Source: Rhyzopertha dominica (taxonomy: Eukaryota > Arthropoda > Insecta > Coleoptera > Bostrichidae). From it: a stretch of 64,000 nucleotides of DNA. The translations under genes and the position numbers were made by a program. The DNA lies in the NCBI GenBank assembly GCA_025024175.1, contig QCXZ01000137.1, forward strand, positions 1,550,001 to 1,614,000. The letters are read 5' to 3'. How positions within the stretch are numbered: the first letter of the stretch is position 1; every line of letters starts with the position of its first letter. Below, piece after piece: positions 48,051 to 62,400 of the stretch. The notes beneath the pieces were generated by a model. It saw only the letters and a list, made by a program, of their open reading frames with translations, did not search any database and was not told the DNA's origin.

Positions 48051-50410
48051 AATTTTCGTGGATATCAGTTACTCATCACAGGTAGCCACCACCAGAGGTA
48101 TTCAGTTTCGTAACAACACTTTATCGAAAGGCACGCGTCCTTATTTGGTAAGGAGGCTACAGTTTGCATAACCCCAACCACTTCATGACTAATAACGCGC
48201 ATTTCAGCGATAGATCGGCAGACCATAGCGACGGATTTCTCAAAGCACCTTATCAAACAGACGTGTACTCAGTTTACGGTTGCTTCCCATTCTCCGTTCG
48301 GGGAAATCCGCGTTATTTCAGACTCGTAACGCGGTTAAATTTAGACGGTTATTAGCAGAAATGCAAACAGGAGTTGTTAGTAATGACATTCTTTCGCGAC
48401 CGTGTGTAAACATTGGAAGGCATGAATGGGGAGATAACGTTCATAACGATGTATCGCGATGTGATTGATTACTCAGCGAGGTGCTATTGTGTACCTGCGA
48501 AATACTTGAGCAATTAGGCAGCGCCNTGTAAATAATACATGTGGAGCAAGTTTGGGGTGAATCGGTGACTTAATTCCCCAAAATGCACACTTAGATCTCG
48601 GGTCAGTCTCCAACGATGCTAGCAAGCGTTGGTCTTGTGNGTAGCTTAATAAAANAATCTCTGTGAGGCATGAAATACTGAGATAAGGAATTNACTACCC
48701 CCAAGTTTGTTGTGGACTGCTTTGCTTCCTTTTTTTAGTACTGTTTATGCATATTCTGATTCCAATTAATAGGATCCAGTAGGTACCATTTCCGTTGCGT
48801 TAAATTTAACAGGATGAGATCTATTCGGCTTTCAGAAGGATGAAGGATGCAGAGGTTCCAAATGGCCTCGCCATTTAGTGATAATTTAAAACAAAAAGAC
48901 CAGCAATGTACCATCAACGAGACCATCGCTCGCAATCAGAGGTCTTTCAAGAATTTCACGAATTTAGACCCGATCATAAAATAGAGGATTATTTTTATTT
49001 CCACGAAAACTGTTTGAGGTTGTACTGTCTGTTTTAAAATTGTCACCCTGCATACTAATAAACCAAGTTTGATAATACTCTATACTACCAGCAGGGGCAC
49101 CAGCACCATACATAACTTCCATGCACTGTGTACTACAGGTGCATTACACGTGCTGATACTTTACCCTAGATAAGCTGAAGCCTGCTTGTTTATTTTTGCA
49201 AGTCTAGATAAGCTGAACCGAAGGTGTCCATTTCCGTTACCATTACTTATCACATTGTATCTCATCGATAACAGCAAATCGAAATGCTTCTAGCCCGAGG
49301 AAAATCATTATTAAACTAGAGTTCCCCGAATCATCGGAGACCCTGAGTTCGATAAAGTGATAACTGATAAGAAAATAGGACAACGTTCAGGGGGATCACC
49401 GAATTTTTTGACAGTGAGTCACCTTGGCATTCACAGGTGAGATACACATACCTATGCAAATAGAAGATTTGTTAAAAATGTTGATTGTAGTCGTAAAAGG
49501 CTGAACTAGCAAATCCCAGTCGATGTTTATGCAAATGTGTGTTTATCGGTCAAGCGATTTGTAATCTTTAAATCGCTGTTGTTTACTACTTTTTAATCTA
49601 GGAATGGCGATTGCTATCTTTTATGGGGTACAATTGCTTACTACTCAAGTTGGATATATTTCCATTCAAAAAAGCCAGGCTTATTGCAGTAACATTGGTA
49701 CTATTGTAGTAATATATGTAATTAGCTACTTAATGCACATAAGATTACAGAAATGATGAATTATATGCGTATATTTTTACAAAACTTTCCATGATGTGTT
49801 CTAACTGATAACAAAAACAATTGCATAGTGTCATCGATAATGCATGGAAGAATAAATTTACCATGTCTACAAATAATGCTGACGTACTATTTTTTTTGCG
49901 AATCCTCTCAAGTATACCTGCTTATTTAGAAGAATGTGTCGTAAAATATGAAATGCGCTCTCAATAATAAGTTATTATATGTGACTAATAGTTCGTGAAT
50001 GTCTTTGTTTTGATTACTACCTATAGGTAATAAAATACAGCTAATTGGTTGAATGACACAGATTTACATCGCTTGCATGATTCCTGCTTAATAAAAGTGA
50101 GTCTACAGGAGAAACATCGACAAAAAATGTCTGTATTTCTTGAAGAATCGATAAATTGCTACAGAATTTTATTGTGAATCCCTATAACAGTCGTAATAAT
50201 AAAGTTTCCAGTGATTTTTGACACTATAGTTGGTTGTGCTGGACCCAGTTATGTTAGCTCATTTAGGTACTGCGCTTCTGATGTTGGACTTCTGGTGTTC
50301 CCAAGGGTTGAGTTTCTCAATATACTCTTTTTTTTTCAACGATTGTACATTTTGTGAGATCGTTTACTATCTACGAGCATCGCTATTAATAGAGGTATAT
50401 AGTAAATTTT
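48050..50410. other. Intergenic stretch, no gene recognised
   Basis: 48050-48500 is mildly GC-rich. N bases occur at 48526, 48640, 48655 and 48693. No protein or element was recognised. Confidence 0.3.
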
Positions 50411-50419
50411 TTGTTTGAA

Positions 50420-50600
50420 ATAAGGCTAAAGCAAATAATCTAGCGGTGCAAGATCAGATCTAACAGGACACTTGACTACTTTACTACGATTTCCGATCCA
50501 CCTAGCAGGATAAACTGTATTTAAATAAGCGGTTACAATTCTTGCGTTTGTGGTGGTGCCGTAAAGCCAATTTGAAAGCTATAGTTGCAAGCAACAATCT
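50420..50600 (-). pseudogene. Mariner/Tc1-like transposase fragment
   Basis: Minus-strand translation gives NARIVTAYLNTVYPARWIGN and then RSKVVKCPVRSDLAPLDYL, matching the region between the second and third catalytic residues (the -NRWIGR-, -PARSPDLTPLDFF- signature). The flanks are unrecognisable and no terminal repeats were found. Confidence 0.55.
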
Positions 50601-51359
50601 ATGAAACTCATTATACGAACAGCCGATTACCTGTATTACCTGAAGCTGTCGTAAATAACAGACGGGTTCGGCACGTTCCACTGTTTTGCAGCGGAGTGGA
50701 CCGTATATCCAAAAATTGTGTTTAGGCTTTTTTAGAATTTTTTTCCGTACACATAAATCAATGAGCATTATTGGTTTTATTTTTTAAACTACCAATATTT
50801 CTCATTTAATAGCTTTTAATGTATGACTAAATCGTATTCTTTCCTAATTTAATGAATAGTATCTATGTTTACAACCATGAACGGTAAACATTCCAATTTT
50901 AATGCGGCAGCCCATACTTTCTAATTTTTGATCACGGTGTGCAATCGTCCTCTGCCCTGTTTCTTCACAGGTTAAAATTTTTTTTTAATCCTGAGGGTCA
51001 TAAACGTAGTTTCTACCTGTATATTTTTTTTTGGAAATAAGAACAAATCCGAACTATTCTACTCCTACTATAAACGGTATTGAAAGCATATGTGTTTACT
51101 TATATTTTAAAGTTTTACAGCATATAAGAGTACCAAGTGCAATATTTTTTACCTACATATATGCTTACATTTAGCAACTTATTAAGAAGCGTTTGTGACA
51201 AATACATTTCGTAGAGCAACTGGTCAAACAGATTATTGCTGATTTTAAGCCGTGGGGCAACTGAGTACCTCCAAAACAATTAAATGTGTTCAGTCTCATC
51301 ACTAGGATCTGTCGCGGCATATACCTGAGTGCTTAATCGACTGCTCCGAGCATACCCTG

Positions 51360-52230
51360 CAAAAGCATATTAAAACCTTTGGCTTTTCGATGAAAAAGGT
51401 TAAGTAGAAGCAATTCTTGATGGAAAGCCAGGTAATAAGAAAGTGGAGATACGATTATTTAACATTTATAAAAATGTATAGGCAGGAAAATCGTCCGATT
51501 TTTTTCCTGAAGAAACATGGTACGATACCCATGATACAATAAAAAAAGGATGGGTTGATGACTCAGGGAAGTCCAACGTCAATATTCCGGCGTCAAAAAG
51601 AAAAAGAATAATGATTCTACACGCAGCAGGTGAAAATGGTTTCGTTCCTGGAGCCCTGTATCTTGGATGTAAAAACTTAAAAGCAGCAAGCGCCGGTTAT
51701 CATTCTGATATGAATGCGGAAGTGTTTGAAAATTGGTTCAAAAACATTTTATTGCCCAAATTGCCACCAAACAGCTTCATAGTAATGGACAACGCTAGTT
51801 ACCATTCGGAGCAACTGGATAAAATTCCAAATACAACAACTAATAAGGCAGCCATTCAAGAGTTTTTAAGAGAAGAAGATTTATATTTCGAAGAGGACTA
51901 CAAGTGCTTGGCACAAAAAAGATTTCGAAGAAATTTAAAATTGACATTCTCGCTTCTGAATGTGGACACACCATTCTACGATTACTCTGATATCACTGCA
52001 TTTTCAACCCCATTGAAATAATATGGGGGCAGTTGAAACAAAGAATTCGGCGAGGGAACACCGGTGGAAAAGTTAGCAATTAAATGCTGCTAAAAATTAG
52101 ACACGAAGCTGAAATAACAAGTGTCGATGCATGGAGAAATTCAGTGCAGTTTTGACTTTGGCTATCAGGCATTCTCACTGTATAGACAAATTTCAAAAAT
52201 GGCTTGGATTCGTCGTGCTTTGAAATAAGC
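51360..52230 (+). pseudogene. DDE transposase remnant (Tc1/IS630-like)
   Basis: The frame 51611-52021 reads ILHAAGENGFVPGALYLGCK, FENWFKNILLPKLPPNSFIV and MDNASYHS, the second catalytic Asp context of DDE_3-type transposases. Upstream, 51440-51600 gives RYDYLTFIKMYRQENRPIFF and a Glu-Thr-Trp motif after a frameshift. Downstream, 51985-52060 gives FNPIEIIWGQLKQRIRRG in another frame, a usual end of these enzymes. Frameshifts make it a pseudogene. No inverted repeats were found. Confidence 0.7.
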
Positions 52231-52239
52231 AATCAAAGG

Positions 52240-55200
52240 TATGTATATCAGTTTCAGTCTAGCCTAATGTGTTATTTACTAAAAATTGTTAGCAAGTAAT
52301 CAGACCATCTGCGCTAAGATCTGTTATAGTTGTAGGTTGTAGGAAAAGATGCATGAACCTCATTATAGGAGCTATTTTTGAAGTGTACAATGGTATGCGG
52401 TCAAGGAATTATTGGTGTTATACAGTAGTAACAGTCAAACAAGTGTTCATCCCAAGCACCTAGGTAGACGGATGAAGATAAAATTTGTTGGACTCCTTGC
52501 ACTTTTTCCGATTTTATAACTTGTTGTGTCGAATATATGTACACAAGAAGGGGAGTTTTGAATACCTAATCGGTTCTAATCGAATCTTCAAACGATCTAA
52601 TGCTTATTTTACAAGATGTGGGACCATGACAAATGACCAATGAAAATCCGGAATGTCATCGAAATGTGCGCATACCAAGCAAGGAAAACGCAAGTTGATA
52701 AGCCGTTGCGTCGTTTTACTACAACTATCCAAGGAAGACGACCAGAATGATCACAATAAATCATCTTTCCATACCTAACATATGTCTTTTTGGCAACTCT
52801 CTAACTATTTGGGCGGGACGTCAAAGGCATCATGTTTTTGGTAAAATTCTGCGGCGATTAGTAAAGTCCTCAAATGAAGTCAGTGGTGATATAAACGAAG
52901 GTGTTTTTGTATAACGTACCCGGATAAATCAACAGGTGGGTCTCAATTGTCGTCAATTTACTCTCCTTATTCACGCAGCAAGTCATTCTCCAATTCCCGT
53001 TCCCAGTAATAATAAAACACGCAACTCGACCGAGCTGTGTTAGTCAACTAATAAACGACCGACGCAAACTTGTCATCGCCGTTCATAATTGATACTTTAA
53101 CATATCTTAATGACGCTATCATGCATAGATACACCGAGAGCCGCTAACGGTGTGTTTGAGAGGACGAGTTCCGGCTAAACTGCCGCCGTTTCTCGGAAAA
53201 CGTGGACGCTTTCGCCCGGATCGGATACCTGGGAAAACGACGCCTTTTCGTAGAAAACAAAAGCCAAAGAGCCGGTTATGTGAGCGATGTCACGCCCGCT
53301 TATCAGATACAGATACAAATTAACAACGAAACAGAGCCGGGCGTGAAAAAAATTCGCGGGCGTGATTCATTCAGAAAAAATGACGGCGCTTTTTATAGCC
53401 GCAAATTTCAGTTTAGTCAACCCGCGTATGTAAATAGGAGAGCGATCATTATAATGATGTGGTGCCCACCGGCCCCGTGCGTAATGATACGGTTAGGTTC
53501 GTTAATCGCACGAGGGGCCCTTAGAAGTGACAGGGATCTGGGTAGATGATCGAATAATAAATCGTCTCGGACCGTGGGACGGACGATTTTAATATTTCGC
53601 CGCTTGTTTGATTACAGTTTTTGGGCCAGTGACACGCTCGAGGTTGACAACTTCCATGGGCGCATCGAAGCGCTCTAGATAAGGCGATGCATGTCGGAGC
53701 CGGAGTCGGAGCAGTGACTTGGTGCGGTCGATGTATTTCTAACTAAACAGGAGGTTATTGGCTGAGAGATGATTTGCGAGGCGGGTGGAGACTGTTGCCT
53801 ATCTTCACAAAACAATTTAACACTTTGAATATATTNGTCTCCAAATAACANACGTATGCCTTTAAAGACACCACGATTGATGCAAACTAACAAAGAATAT
53901 AGAAGAAAAATATCTCGACAGCTTTATTAGTAGAGGGTGTTGAATGATCAGGAAGAAAGGAATATTCAACAGACAAGCTGGGAGATGTTAAGTCCTCTCG
54001 AACAACAAAACAACGAACGAGGTGGTCAGGGCAGAGACAAAAATCATCTGGAAAATGATAGAAGATCGGAAGGCTCTAGACGATAGAGACATCGAAGCAT
54101 ATGGGGCACAATATGCTGAAGCTTCAGTACAGTGGACTGTCAATACCACACCCTATAAAATAATAATACTAATACCTTAAAAGTGCCGACTTGCACAACA
54201 TACATTCGTAATATATTTACTATAAAACGCAGCTATCTACAATATTATTTGTCATAATTACACATTCATTCATACATTATTATCACTGTCTGCCCTACTG
54301 TGACTAAGCGGTTTGTAAATAAATAATTGCACTACGCAATCAACATACACAAACATGTATTTCGTATCAATCACAAAAAAGTTTCTGGAAAAATAATAGC
54401 AAATAAAGTCACACTCACCCTTGCCATCAACAGCTTGTAGCATCGTCATCTACTGTGTTACCTGAAACAAATTAAACATTTAAACCTATATGTAAACGTA
54501 CGGTATATATAATATGTACACAAGAAAACATATAAGTATTTATTTTCAGTTTCCATACATTTTAAGAGGAGTACGGATTGAGTTCAGTTCCTTAAAATAA
54601 TAGATTTAACCCTTTTTCTGTGAATTTAGTAAAAAAGAACACCACGCATGCCTTGGGAACAGGATGGAGAAAGACAGAAGGAACTACATCCCCTTCCACC
54701 CTACGTTTATATTCTAGATGGTTATCCATGAATAAAACGAAACTACTCGATTAATCTTGGGGGTCAATGCATCAAGTTGTGTTTGCTGTCTTTAATCGTA
54801 AAATGAGTTATAGAAGGACCACGCAACAATTTAATATTTCCCAAATCACTGAAAAACACTACGCTAAAATTGGCAAAGCTGTTGGAAAATATTTATTTGT
54901 TTTCCACAAGAACAGGACAGATTGTTTGGCCTACAGGTGACATACTTTCGATAGCAAGTCTACCATCTATCTGTAAGAAACAACTGCAGTAACAGATTTA
55001 ATTGCAACGCTGCAATGACCAGCTTTCCTACATGTGTGTTCCACAATTAGTTCCACAATTAGTGCTAAAGATAAAATGTTGGGATTGGTATTTGTATGCT
55101 GCTATTATGTTATTGTCGGTCATGAATAGCATTCTAAAATCTTCGTCAATATAAGTAATCCTCAACAGGAACATTTATTTTAAATTTTAAGATGGTCCTC

Positions 55201-55380
55201 TCCAGTCTGGTAGGATTTGAAAAGTTGTATACTACATTGAGACATAATGTGAGAGAAGACGCACAAGTTTCAGAAAGAATTTGATCTATAGAGCTTAAAC
55301 GCACAAAATATTGATTGAAAATAAAAAAAATGGAAGTGTATGTACTCTATCAAGATGACTTTATAAAAAATGAGGACTAT
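52240..55380. other. Intergenic stretch with GC-rich block 53100-53680
   Basis: 53100-53680 is GC/CpG-rich with TTGTTTGATTACAG, AATTAACAACG and CATAATTGATAC motifs. The 53202-53549 frame has no recognisable domain. 53920-54175 may be a retroelement 3' end (it ends in an AAT-rich tail). N bases occur at 53836 and 53851. Otherwise AT-rich. Confidence 0.3.
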
Positions 55381-55389
55381 TTTTTGAGA

Positions 55390-57060
55390 AAAAATAGGTG
55401 TTACAGTAGCAAAACTTGGAGCAGATATCTTTATTGTAGGTGATATGAATGAGGGGGTAGGAAAGGAAAGGTCTAAACGAGAGGTGATAATAACAGCGAA
55501 GATGTAAAAAAATACTAAATACTAATTATAGGAGACTAATAAAGTCCAAAACTCAACTAAAAGAAACAACTGTAGCGGTGTAAAAATATAAAGAAATTCA
55601 CTACAGTTGAACTAGGTGGAAGTGGGAAACACATTATTCACCATACAGGAGTAGAAAAAACAATCATAAGAGGTAATAATGAAAAGAAGATAAGTATGAA
55701 ATAAACACCTGCTGGTGGCCAGAATAAAATATACTGATAACGACCAAAATAATAGTACAAATCAAAGGAAAAGCAAAGTAAGTGCAGAAATCGCAAGAAT
55801 CTGAAGCAAATTTACTTTTAAGTCAAATATAATAAAAAAAGTATGAGTACGGAAGTATACTGTGTCAGATTCTTAAGACCATTATTATTTAAATAATGTA
55901 AACTGGTCCATTTTCACAAAGTCGAATATAGAGTGTTACTTCTAAAAGATTAATATTTACCATTATTATTATTATTAAGATTTTTTGTAGATCTAATACA
56001 CAAAGGTATTTCAAGGCATTGTGGATGGAAGAAATAAAACAAAAAATAAAGGTCAAGAAGAAAAATTGGCATAAATATTTTGACAACAAAACAGAAACAA
56101 GGCAAACCTATCAAAAACCTGGTACTGAAGTCAAGGTCACTATTTTACGAGGTATTGAAGACCTTTAGATGGAAAAGGAATGCAGAAATGGTAATAAATC
56201 AGAAGAACATCATTACTTCTTGGAGGGAGTACTTTGAATTGTTAAATCGAGTAGGGAAACAGAATTAGACCAACCTGAGAACGATAGAGCTCAGGAGCAA
56301 GACACATAACAAGATACCAAGATAATGAAAGAAACAATATAATAATTGGAATGTGTCAAATAACACCCAAGTTTGCTCGACGTCTTTAACTAAATTTGGA
56401 TACTGCAGTAACCAACACATTTGTTTAAAAATTTTGGAAGGTAGGTTAAGAAAAGAAGTTCATCCAATAGAAACACACAAGACCACGTTCTTACAAGTCA
56501 ACAGCTCAACTAGAAATGAGGTAATCTGCCTACTATTTGATAGAGACAAAGCACTCAAAATTGTATCAAGAGGTAAAAATGAGAATGGTGGAATAAATAA
56601 AAAGTAAAACACGATAAGTGTGAGGATAAAACACAGCAGGAAATAATCAATCAAATGAGGAGAATAAAACCGGTTCACATTGGCTGCAGAAATCTGTAGA
56701 AGATAGAAATATCTGAGTGTGCATTCTCAGATGACTCAGTAAAAACAGCAAGCTGCTATGTATCAAAACATATCTAAAGAAAAATTTAAGAAATTTGGAA
56801 TGAGGTTTTGGCCAGTAAAGCAGGTATCAAATTTAGCAGAGCAAAATTTAAAGTAACGGTATCTCCTCAAGAGGGAAAACACATAAAGATTACTTTGGAC
56901 AAAGGAAGGATGATGAGTAAGTTAACAATTTTAGGTGCATGGAACAATACTAGAAGATTCTGGAATAGAGGACACAAAATTAGAAAATTTTTTCGAGAAA
57001 CACAGAAGATAAAATAATATAAAGCAATATTTTAACCTATCCCTGTGAATCGTGGGTGTA
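55390..57060 (+). mobile_element. Heavily decayed RTE-like LINE
   Basis: In order on the plus strand: LGADIFIVGDMNEGVGKE (endonuclease), LLVARIKYTDNDQ, then MEEIKQKIKVKKKNWHKYF (basic linker), IITSWREYFELLN, LKILEGRLRKEVHPI (RT entry) and a late fragment LGAWNNTRRF. These follow the order of an RTE-type polyprotein. Frames shift repeatedly and the catalytic RT motifs are lost. Confidence 0.5.
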
Positions 57061-57193
57061 ATTGGGAATAATCGGCAACAAGCAAAGTTGACCCTATATA
57101 AAAAACTAAGAAATAAGAGAAGCAATAAAGAAGAGAGCAAATTTGTTCTGTGGGGATATCTACACCGAAAGAAAAATGTAGTGCAGGCAAGAT

Positions 57194-57224
<31 letters not shown>

Positions 57225-57230
57225 TTACAG
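57194..57230. repeat. (TTTA)n microsatellite, tail of the minus-strand LINE
   Basis: About nine TTTA units. In minus orientation they are (TAAA)n directly after the 3' end of the LINE at 57240-59790, so they are best read as its 3' tail. Confidence 0.8.
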
Positions 57231-59790
57231 GGGGTGCGAACAGGCAAGCCCAAAGTGGCACCCACTAGAAAAAAAACATAGTTATGCTAAACCTGAGAAT
57301 AACCAAACGTGAATGTTACAATTTAGCGTGTACAAAACTATTAAGTCTATCTATATTAGCAAGAAACAGTTATTGATGATAAGCAAAATAGCATAATTAA
57401 GTGATAATAATATAAGTATAATATACAGAAAAAAGAAGAAAAAAATATATACATATAGGTCAGTATTCTCGAATACAATAAGTAAACTATAAAGCAGTAT
57501 GCAATATTCAAACTACATATAAGAAACATTGCTAAGCTAAGAGAAAAATTTACAAACGAAACACTATTGTCTGAATTTTAATTTAACTAAAGCTCTAAAT
57601 TTTTTCAAAGAGTTATGGAAAATATCGACGTCAGAACAGTGCGAATTATATGATCTAGTAATGCGGGCTAAAGGTCCATTACGACCTAAATTGGTTCGGA
57701 AGAGATATTCGCGAAATGAAGGTAAAAAACGACTGTTGTACACGGGAACACTAAAGTAGATACTAGAGAGCAAAGAGGGTGAANCAACTGAGCTATTGAT
57801 TATTTTGTGGAGAAAAAGCAAATCCGCTACTAGTCTTCTCTTTTCTAGGCTCATTATGTTGTACATTCGGGTCAGTGTTGTGGCATTTATTAACTCATAG
57901 GAACCCACAACTTTAAAATGAAGATACCTTAAAAATTTGTTTTGTACCGACTGCAGTCTCAATTTCTATATGTCATACTGTGGAGACCACACAACAGATG
58001 CAAAATTGAGTCTGCTATATACAAATGCGAAGTACAGGTTTTTTATAACTTCAATAGAACTAAAATTTTTAGTTGTTCGAATTATAAAGCCCAACATTCT
58101 ATTTGCCTGAAAAGCTATATTATCTATATGCACAGAGAAGGTCATTCTCTGGTCGAAAATGACTCCCAAATCTTTCACATGAGAAACGGCCTTTATCTTA
58201 TTGTTGTCAAAGTTATAGTCAAAGGAAAATAGTCTAATGTTTCTAGAAAATGTAATAGTACAGCACTTACTGAAATTTAAATAAAGTTTGTTAATTTTAC
58301 AGTAATTATGGAATTGACATAGGTCGTTTTGAAATAGTATACAGTCGGAGATATTACTTATGGGAGCGAAGATTTTTAGGTCATCAGCATAAAGAAGAAA
58401 ATTGCAGAATTCAAAACAATGCCTAATATCATTAATATAAATTAAGAACAGCAGAGGCCCCAAAACCTAACCTTGTGGTACACCTGAAGTGACCCAGTAA
58501 GGTGTTGATTTAAAACCATTTATCGATATTACTTGAGTTCTGCCGCTGACATATGAAGATAACCATCTTAACAAAGTTCCGTGCACACCTATTTTTGACA
58601 GTTTGTGAATTAAAATACAGAGGTCAATTTTATCAAAAGCCTTGCTGAAATCTGTATAAACAGAATCTATTTGAATCTGATGATCCATGGAATTTAAAAT
58701 AAAGTTGCAATATTCTGTAAGATTTGTCTCGACAGAACGTTGAGAAAAAAAAGCCGTGTTGTTGAGTAAAAATTGATGCTTTCAGGGCCCGAAATAGAAC
58801 GTTGTGCACTAGAAGTTCGAGGACTTTATTGAATATACATAACTTGCTGATAGGGCGGTAATTTGCAACCAAATTTTTGTCACCGTTTTTGTGAATGGGC
58901 AAAACATGGGCTACTTTCCACTGAGAAGGGAATTCGCCCGTTGACAAGGATCGGTTAAAGATCACAGCGAGAGGCTCACTAAGTGTTGTAGCGCATTTTT
59001 TAATGAAAAAAGTGGGTATGCCTTCCGGCCCTTGTCCCTTACTCTCATCGAGGTTAGACAGACAGAGCGCAACGCGCTCTTTCATAAAAGATATGTTGCT
59101 GATGAGTGCAGACTGAAAATTAGTAAATGAGCAGGGTAGTTGATTGTAACGTTCAAACGCAGAACGGAAAAATTCAGCGAAAAGTTCACAGATTTCGGGA
59201 CCATCGTTGGCAAACTTATTTCCAAACTGTAAGGAAGAGGGAAAACTACCGCGAGACTTTCGATTTGGTATCAAGTTCCATATGTTTTTGGCATTCTTTG
59301 AAACGCTGCTTTCTATTGTTTTAATGTGATTACTATAGTCACTCCTAATAAGTTCTTTAGATCGACGTCTTAATAAACAAGATTTGGCATAGTCGTCGGC
59401 TTTTCTATAACATTTCCACCTTTTATGAAACTTTAATTTCTCTTTTACGACCTTAATTGTACTGGCTTTGAAATAATTAGGAAATTTATGATTAGTAATT
59501 TTTTTCGGAACATGAGTGGAAATTAAATAATGAAGAGTATCGTACAATTGTTGGACCATGTCGTCTAGTTGACAGTTACGAAAGATGTCTTCCCACGAAA
59601 TATTGTTCAGACAGGAATTCACAATATCATAATTACAATTTTTATAATTTAAAATATATGAAAAACCGTTGTCTAGAGTATTTAAACAATAAACAGAGAA
59701 AATAAATTCAATGGTGTTGTGATGCAGATCTTCAGGTACAAATGATGACAGGCAGTGCCTTAGATCCTTAATAACGNACTCACTGTTGCA
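57231..59790 (-). mobile_element. Jockey/CR1-type LINE, 5'-truncated, nearly intact RT
   Basis: The minus-strand frame runs from about 59790 to 57564 with one frameshift (an A-run at about 58745-58752) and two stops (in PQG-x-VLGP near 58464, and near 57963). Motifs in order: the endonuclease end and linker, KNIWNLIPNRKSRGSFPSSL, KGQGPEGIPTFFIKKCATTL, AHVLPIHKNGDKNLVANYRP, QHGFF, VYTDFSKAFDKIDLCIL, GPLLFLIYINDI, LLYADDLKIFAP, HVKDLGVIFDQRMTFSVHID, and a C-terminus ending KFRALVKLKFRQ. Few lesions imply a fairly recent insertion. N bases occur at 57784 and 59777. Confidence 0.9.
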
Positions 59791-59829
59791 CAGAACTAGG
59801 AAATATTATATTAAATTAATATTGTGGAA

Positions 59830-62398
59830 ATTTAAGACTAAAGGTAAACTGAAGAAAAGAAGACCAAGGTAGCTAAATTTCTAGAATAAGACTGTTGTTG
59901 AATACTGAACAAGTGCGACGACCTTTTCTGGCTTTCACCAGTTGGAACTACATGAAAACTATTATAGTGGTACCTCGAGTGGTACTGACACCTTCCAGGC
60001 TGCGATTTCATGGGACCTCAAGAGATTTTCAGCGTCACAACGGAGTCTTAGAAGTTTTGGTAACAGTTTTTTCTTGTTGCTGCTGTCTGGTCTCTAGAAT
60101 ACATGGCTGGAAAATGCCTACCCTTATTGAAAGAGCATTATGGTCATCTCGAATGCATCTTCCACCCAACAGCAGCAATAAACTCGTCTTTGTTTCGTAC
60201 TTAGATTGATTGGCCCCTCGGTGCTCCCGCCGTGTCTTCTTTGTCTCGCTGCCGTGCAAGAAGGCCATGCAAATTGCCCATCAAGCGTGAGAAATGGCGC
60301 CACCTTATGAATGGACGTGGAACGGTGGGCGAGCTACTATACTACAAATGTGCAAGCGCAATTGGCGCATTACTCACTGTTCGCGAGTGTATGGCGATGC
60401 CATCCTCAGGAACCGTGAATGGACTGATTGATGTCCCCGCTGAGTCATTTACTCCACCAATTCGAGGGGCTAAGTAGGTGCCAACGAGGAATGTGAGTCA
60501 ACTTCTTCGCTGCTATTCATTTGAACCCTGACATCGGTCTTAATCGAAATGACGGTAACAATCGTCGTGAATAACTGAGTTTGCATGGGTGACAATTGGG
60601 CTGGTTACTATTTTAATCGGTGCCGTACAGCAGAGAGCGTCGGTTTTAGCCTACACGATTTGAATAAGCTCGATGATCGAAAATATCGAACGCGTTGCAT
60701 AATCAGTGACGAATCTGCACTTGACTCTATAAATAAACAATGAAATGTCACGCAATTAGCTCGACATTACTATTCAGCATTATTCGCGTTATGTATCTTT
60801 GGAACTTTAAGCGCCTTCGCACGGTTCCATACTTGAATTAGTGCCATCAACGGAAAGATTTGCTCTTTTTATACACNCCTCTGGTNTACTGCAATAAAAT
60901 TTTTAGCGGAGTAACATTTAGATATAATGTTTTTTTAGATTATAGCAGCGTCTCTGCTGCATGTTTTGCAATATAAAAAAGCACCAATTTACCAATAGCT
61001 TTTATGCAATTTCGAAATGTAGGGGTCTGTTCAAATATTCCTAGCTTCCAAGTAAGTCAAAGTACTTAGTGCCGTCTGATTCCTAAAGAAAATAGCATTC
61101 CTTATTTGTTATTGTACTGGTCAAATGCTTGTTTCACAAGATTTGAATTTTGAATGTAAAAATCCAAGTTGCTATCCTAAGATAATTAAATTTCGAGAAA
61201 AAAAGTGACTTTTACTGGTCAAGAACTAAATTAGCATGAAAAACAGGCGAAAACTGGAGTTGGAAGTTCCTTTAATGTTACAAGAAAATCCAGAAATTAA
61301 GACTAAAGCTAACATATCGCGAAACATGAATGCTAAAATACAAGTCTCAGCCCTACTACCTTGAGCGATATCAAGCCTAATCGACTTTTATTGTCCGAAA
61401 TCGAAAAGCTTTTCGAAATTTAGTTATATTAGGATAGTAAAAACGTACAACTATTATAACCTTTATATTGATGGAAAGCCTGTCAAAAAAGGCTTGCCGG
61501 AATGAATTTGGAATATACGAATTTTTGAAAGAAAAAATTCTAATAAAAAAGGGCCACAAATCAATATTGATGATACAAATATAAACGATCTCTACGAATG
61601 TGATTGGTAATTTAGAACAGAATTTCTTTCGCTTATTCAATGTAGTAAATCAAATCAATACTTTTGTAAAATTCATGCATTCTTTGTTTTTCTGTTACAT
61701 GTCTAATGTAACAAAAATACAGACTGAATATAAAAAGTCCCGTATAGAAAAAAACTGTTATTGATAGTCCTATATGTGCCTTAACAAAATCGAAAGATAA
61801 TTAATTTTTGTATTGGATGACGCAAAAAATTTACCGGTCTATTAAAAATTATATATCGATGACTGGATGTGCAAGAAATCTGCAAATCAAAATTGTCGTT
61901 TTCACACATTCCTAACGGGAACGGAAAAATCACATCTCACATTTTTCTTGTTTATTTCGAGGTATTCGGCATTTTTGAGTATAATGCGAATGTAAATTTG
62001 TTTAAACAACTACAAATAACGCTCAAGCGGTCACCTGTAGATAATAAAAAAAATATTTCGCTGGTATAACGTTAGAAAAAATGACTAGTAAATGTCGTAA
62101 GCCTACAGCAAGTCATAAATCATCTGTTTACTCTTGGAAACATAAAATTATTCCTAATGCCTTATTTATAAAATTTTTGTTGTAACGTATGCTAATTGCG
62201 TCTTTTGTTGAAACATTGGTTAGTAAAAAGCCATATTTTTCAATACTATAAAATCTACCAGGTCTACCATCTATGTACCCTGGCAGAGAAAAAAGAATAC
62301 AATTACATCTTAATTTTTTTCCTAATTCGTTCATTAAATTACAGATGCTGCAAAATACCAGCTTTCTGAAACCTAAAAGTCAAGTTATTAGGGAAATC
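59830..62398. other. Intergenic stretch with GC-richer region 59920-60560
   Basis: 59920-60560 is GC-richer with short frames on both strands and no recognisable domain. 60560-60800 has developmental-type motifs (AATTAGCTCG, ATTCAGC). From 60890 it is AT-rich and unrecognised. Confidence 0.3.
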
Positions 62399-62400
62399 TA

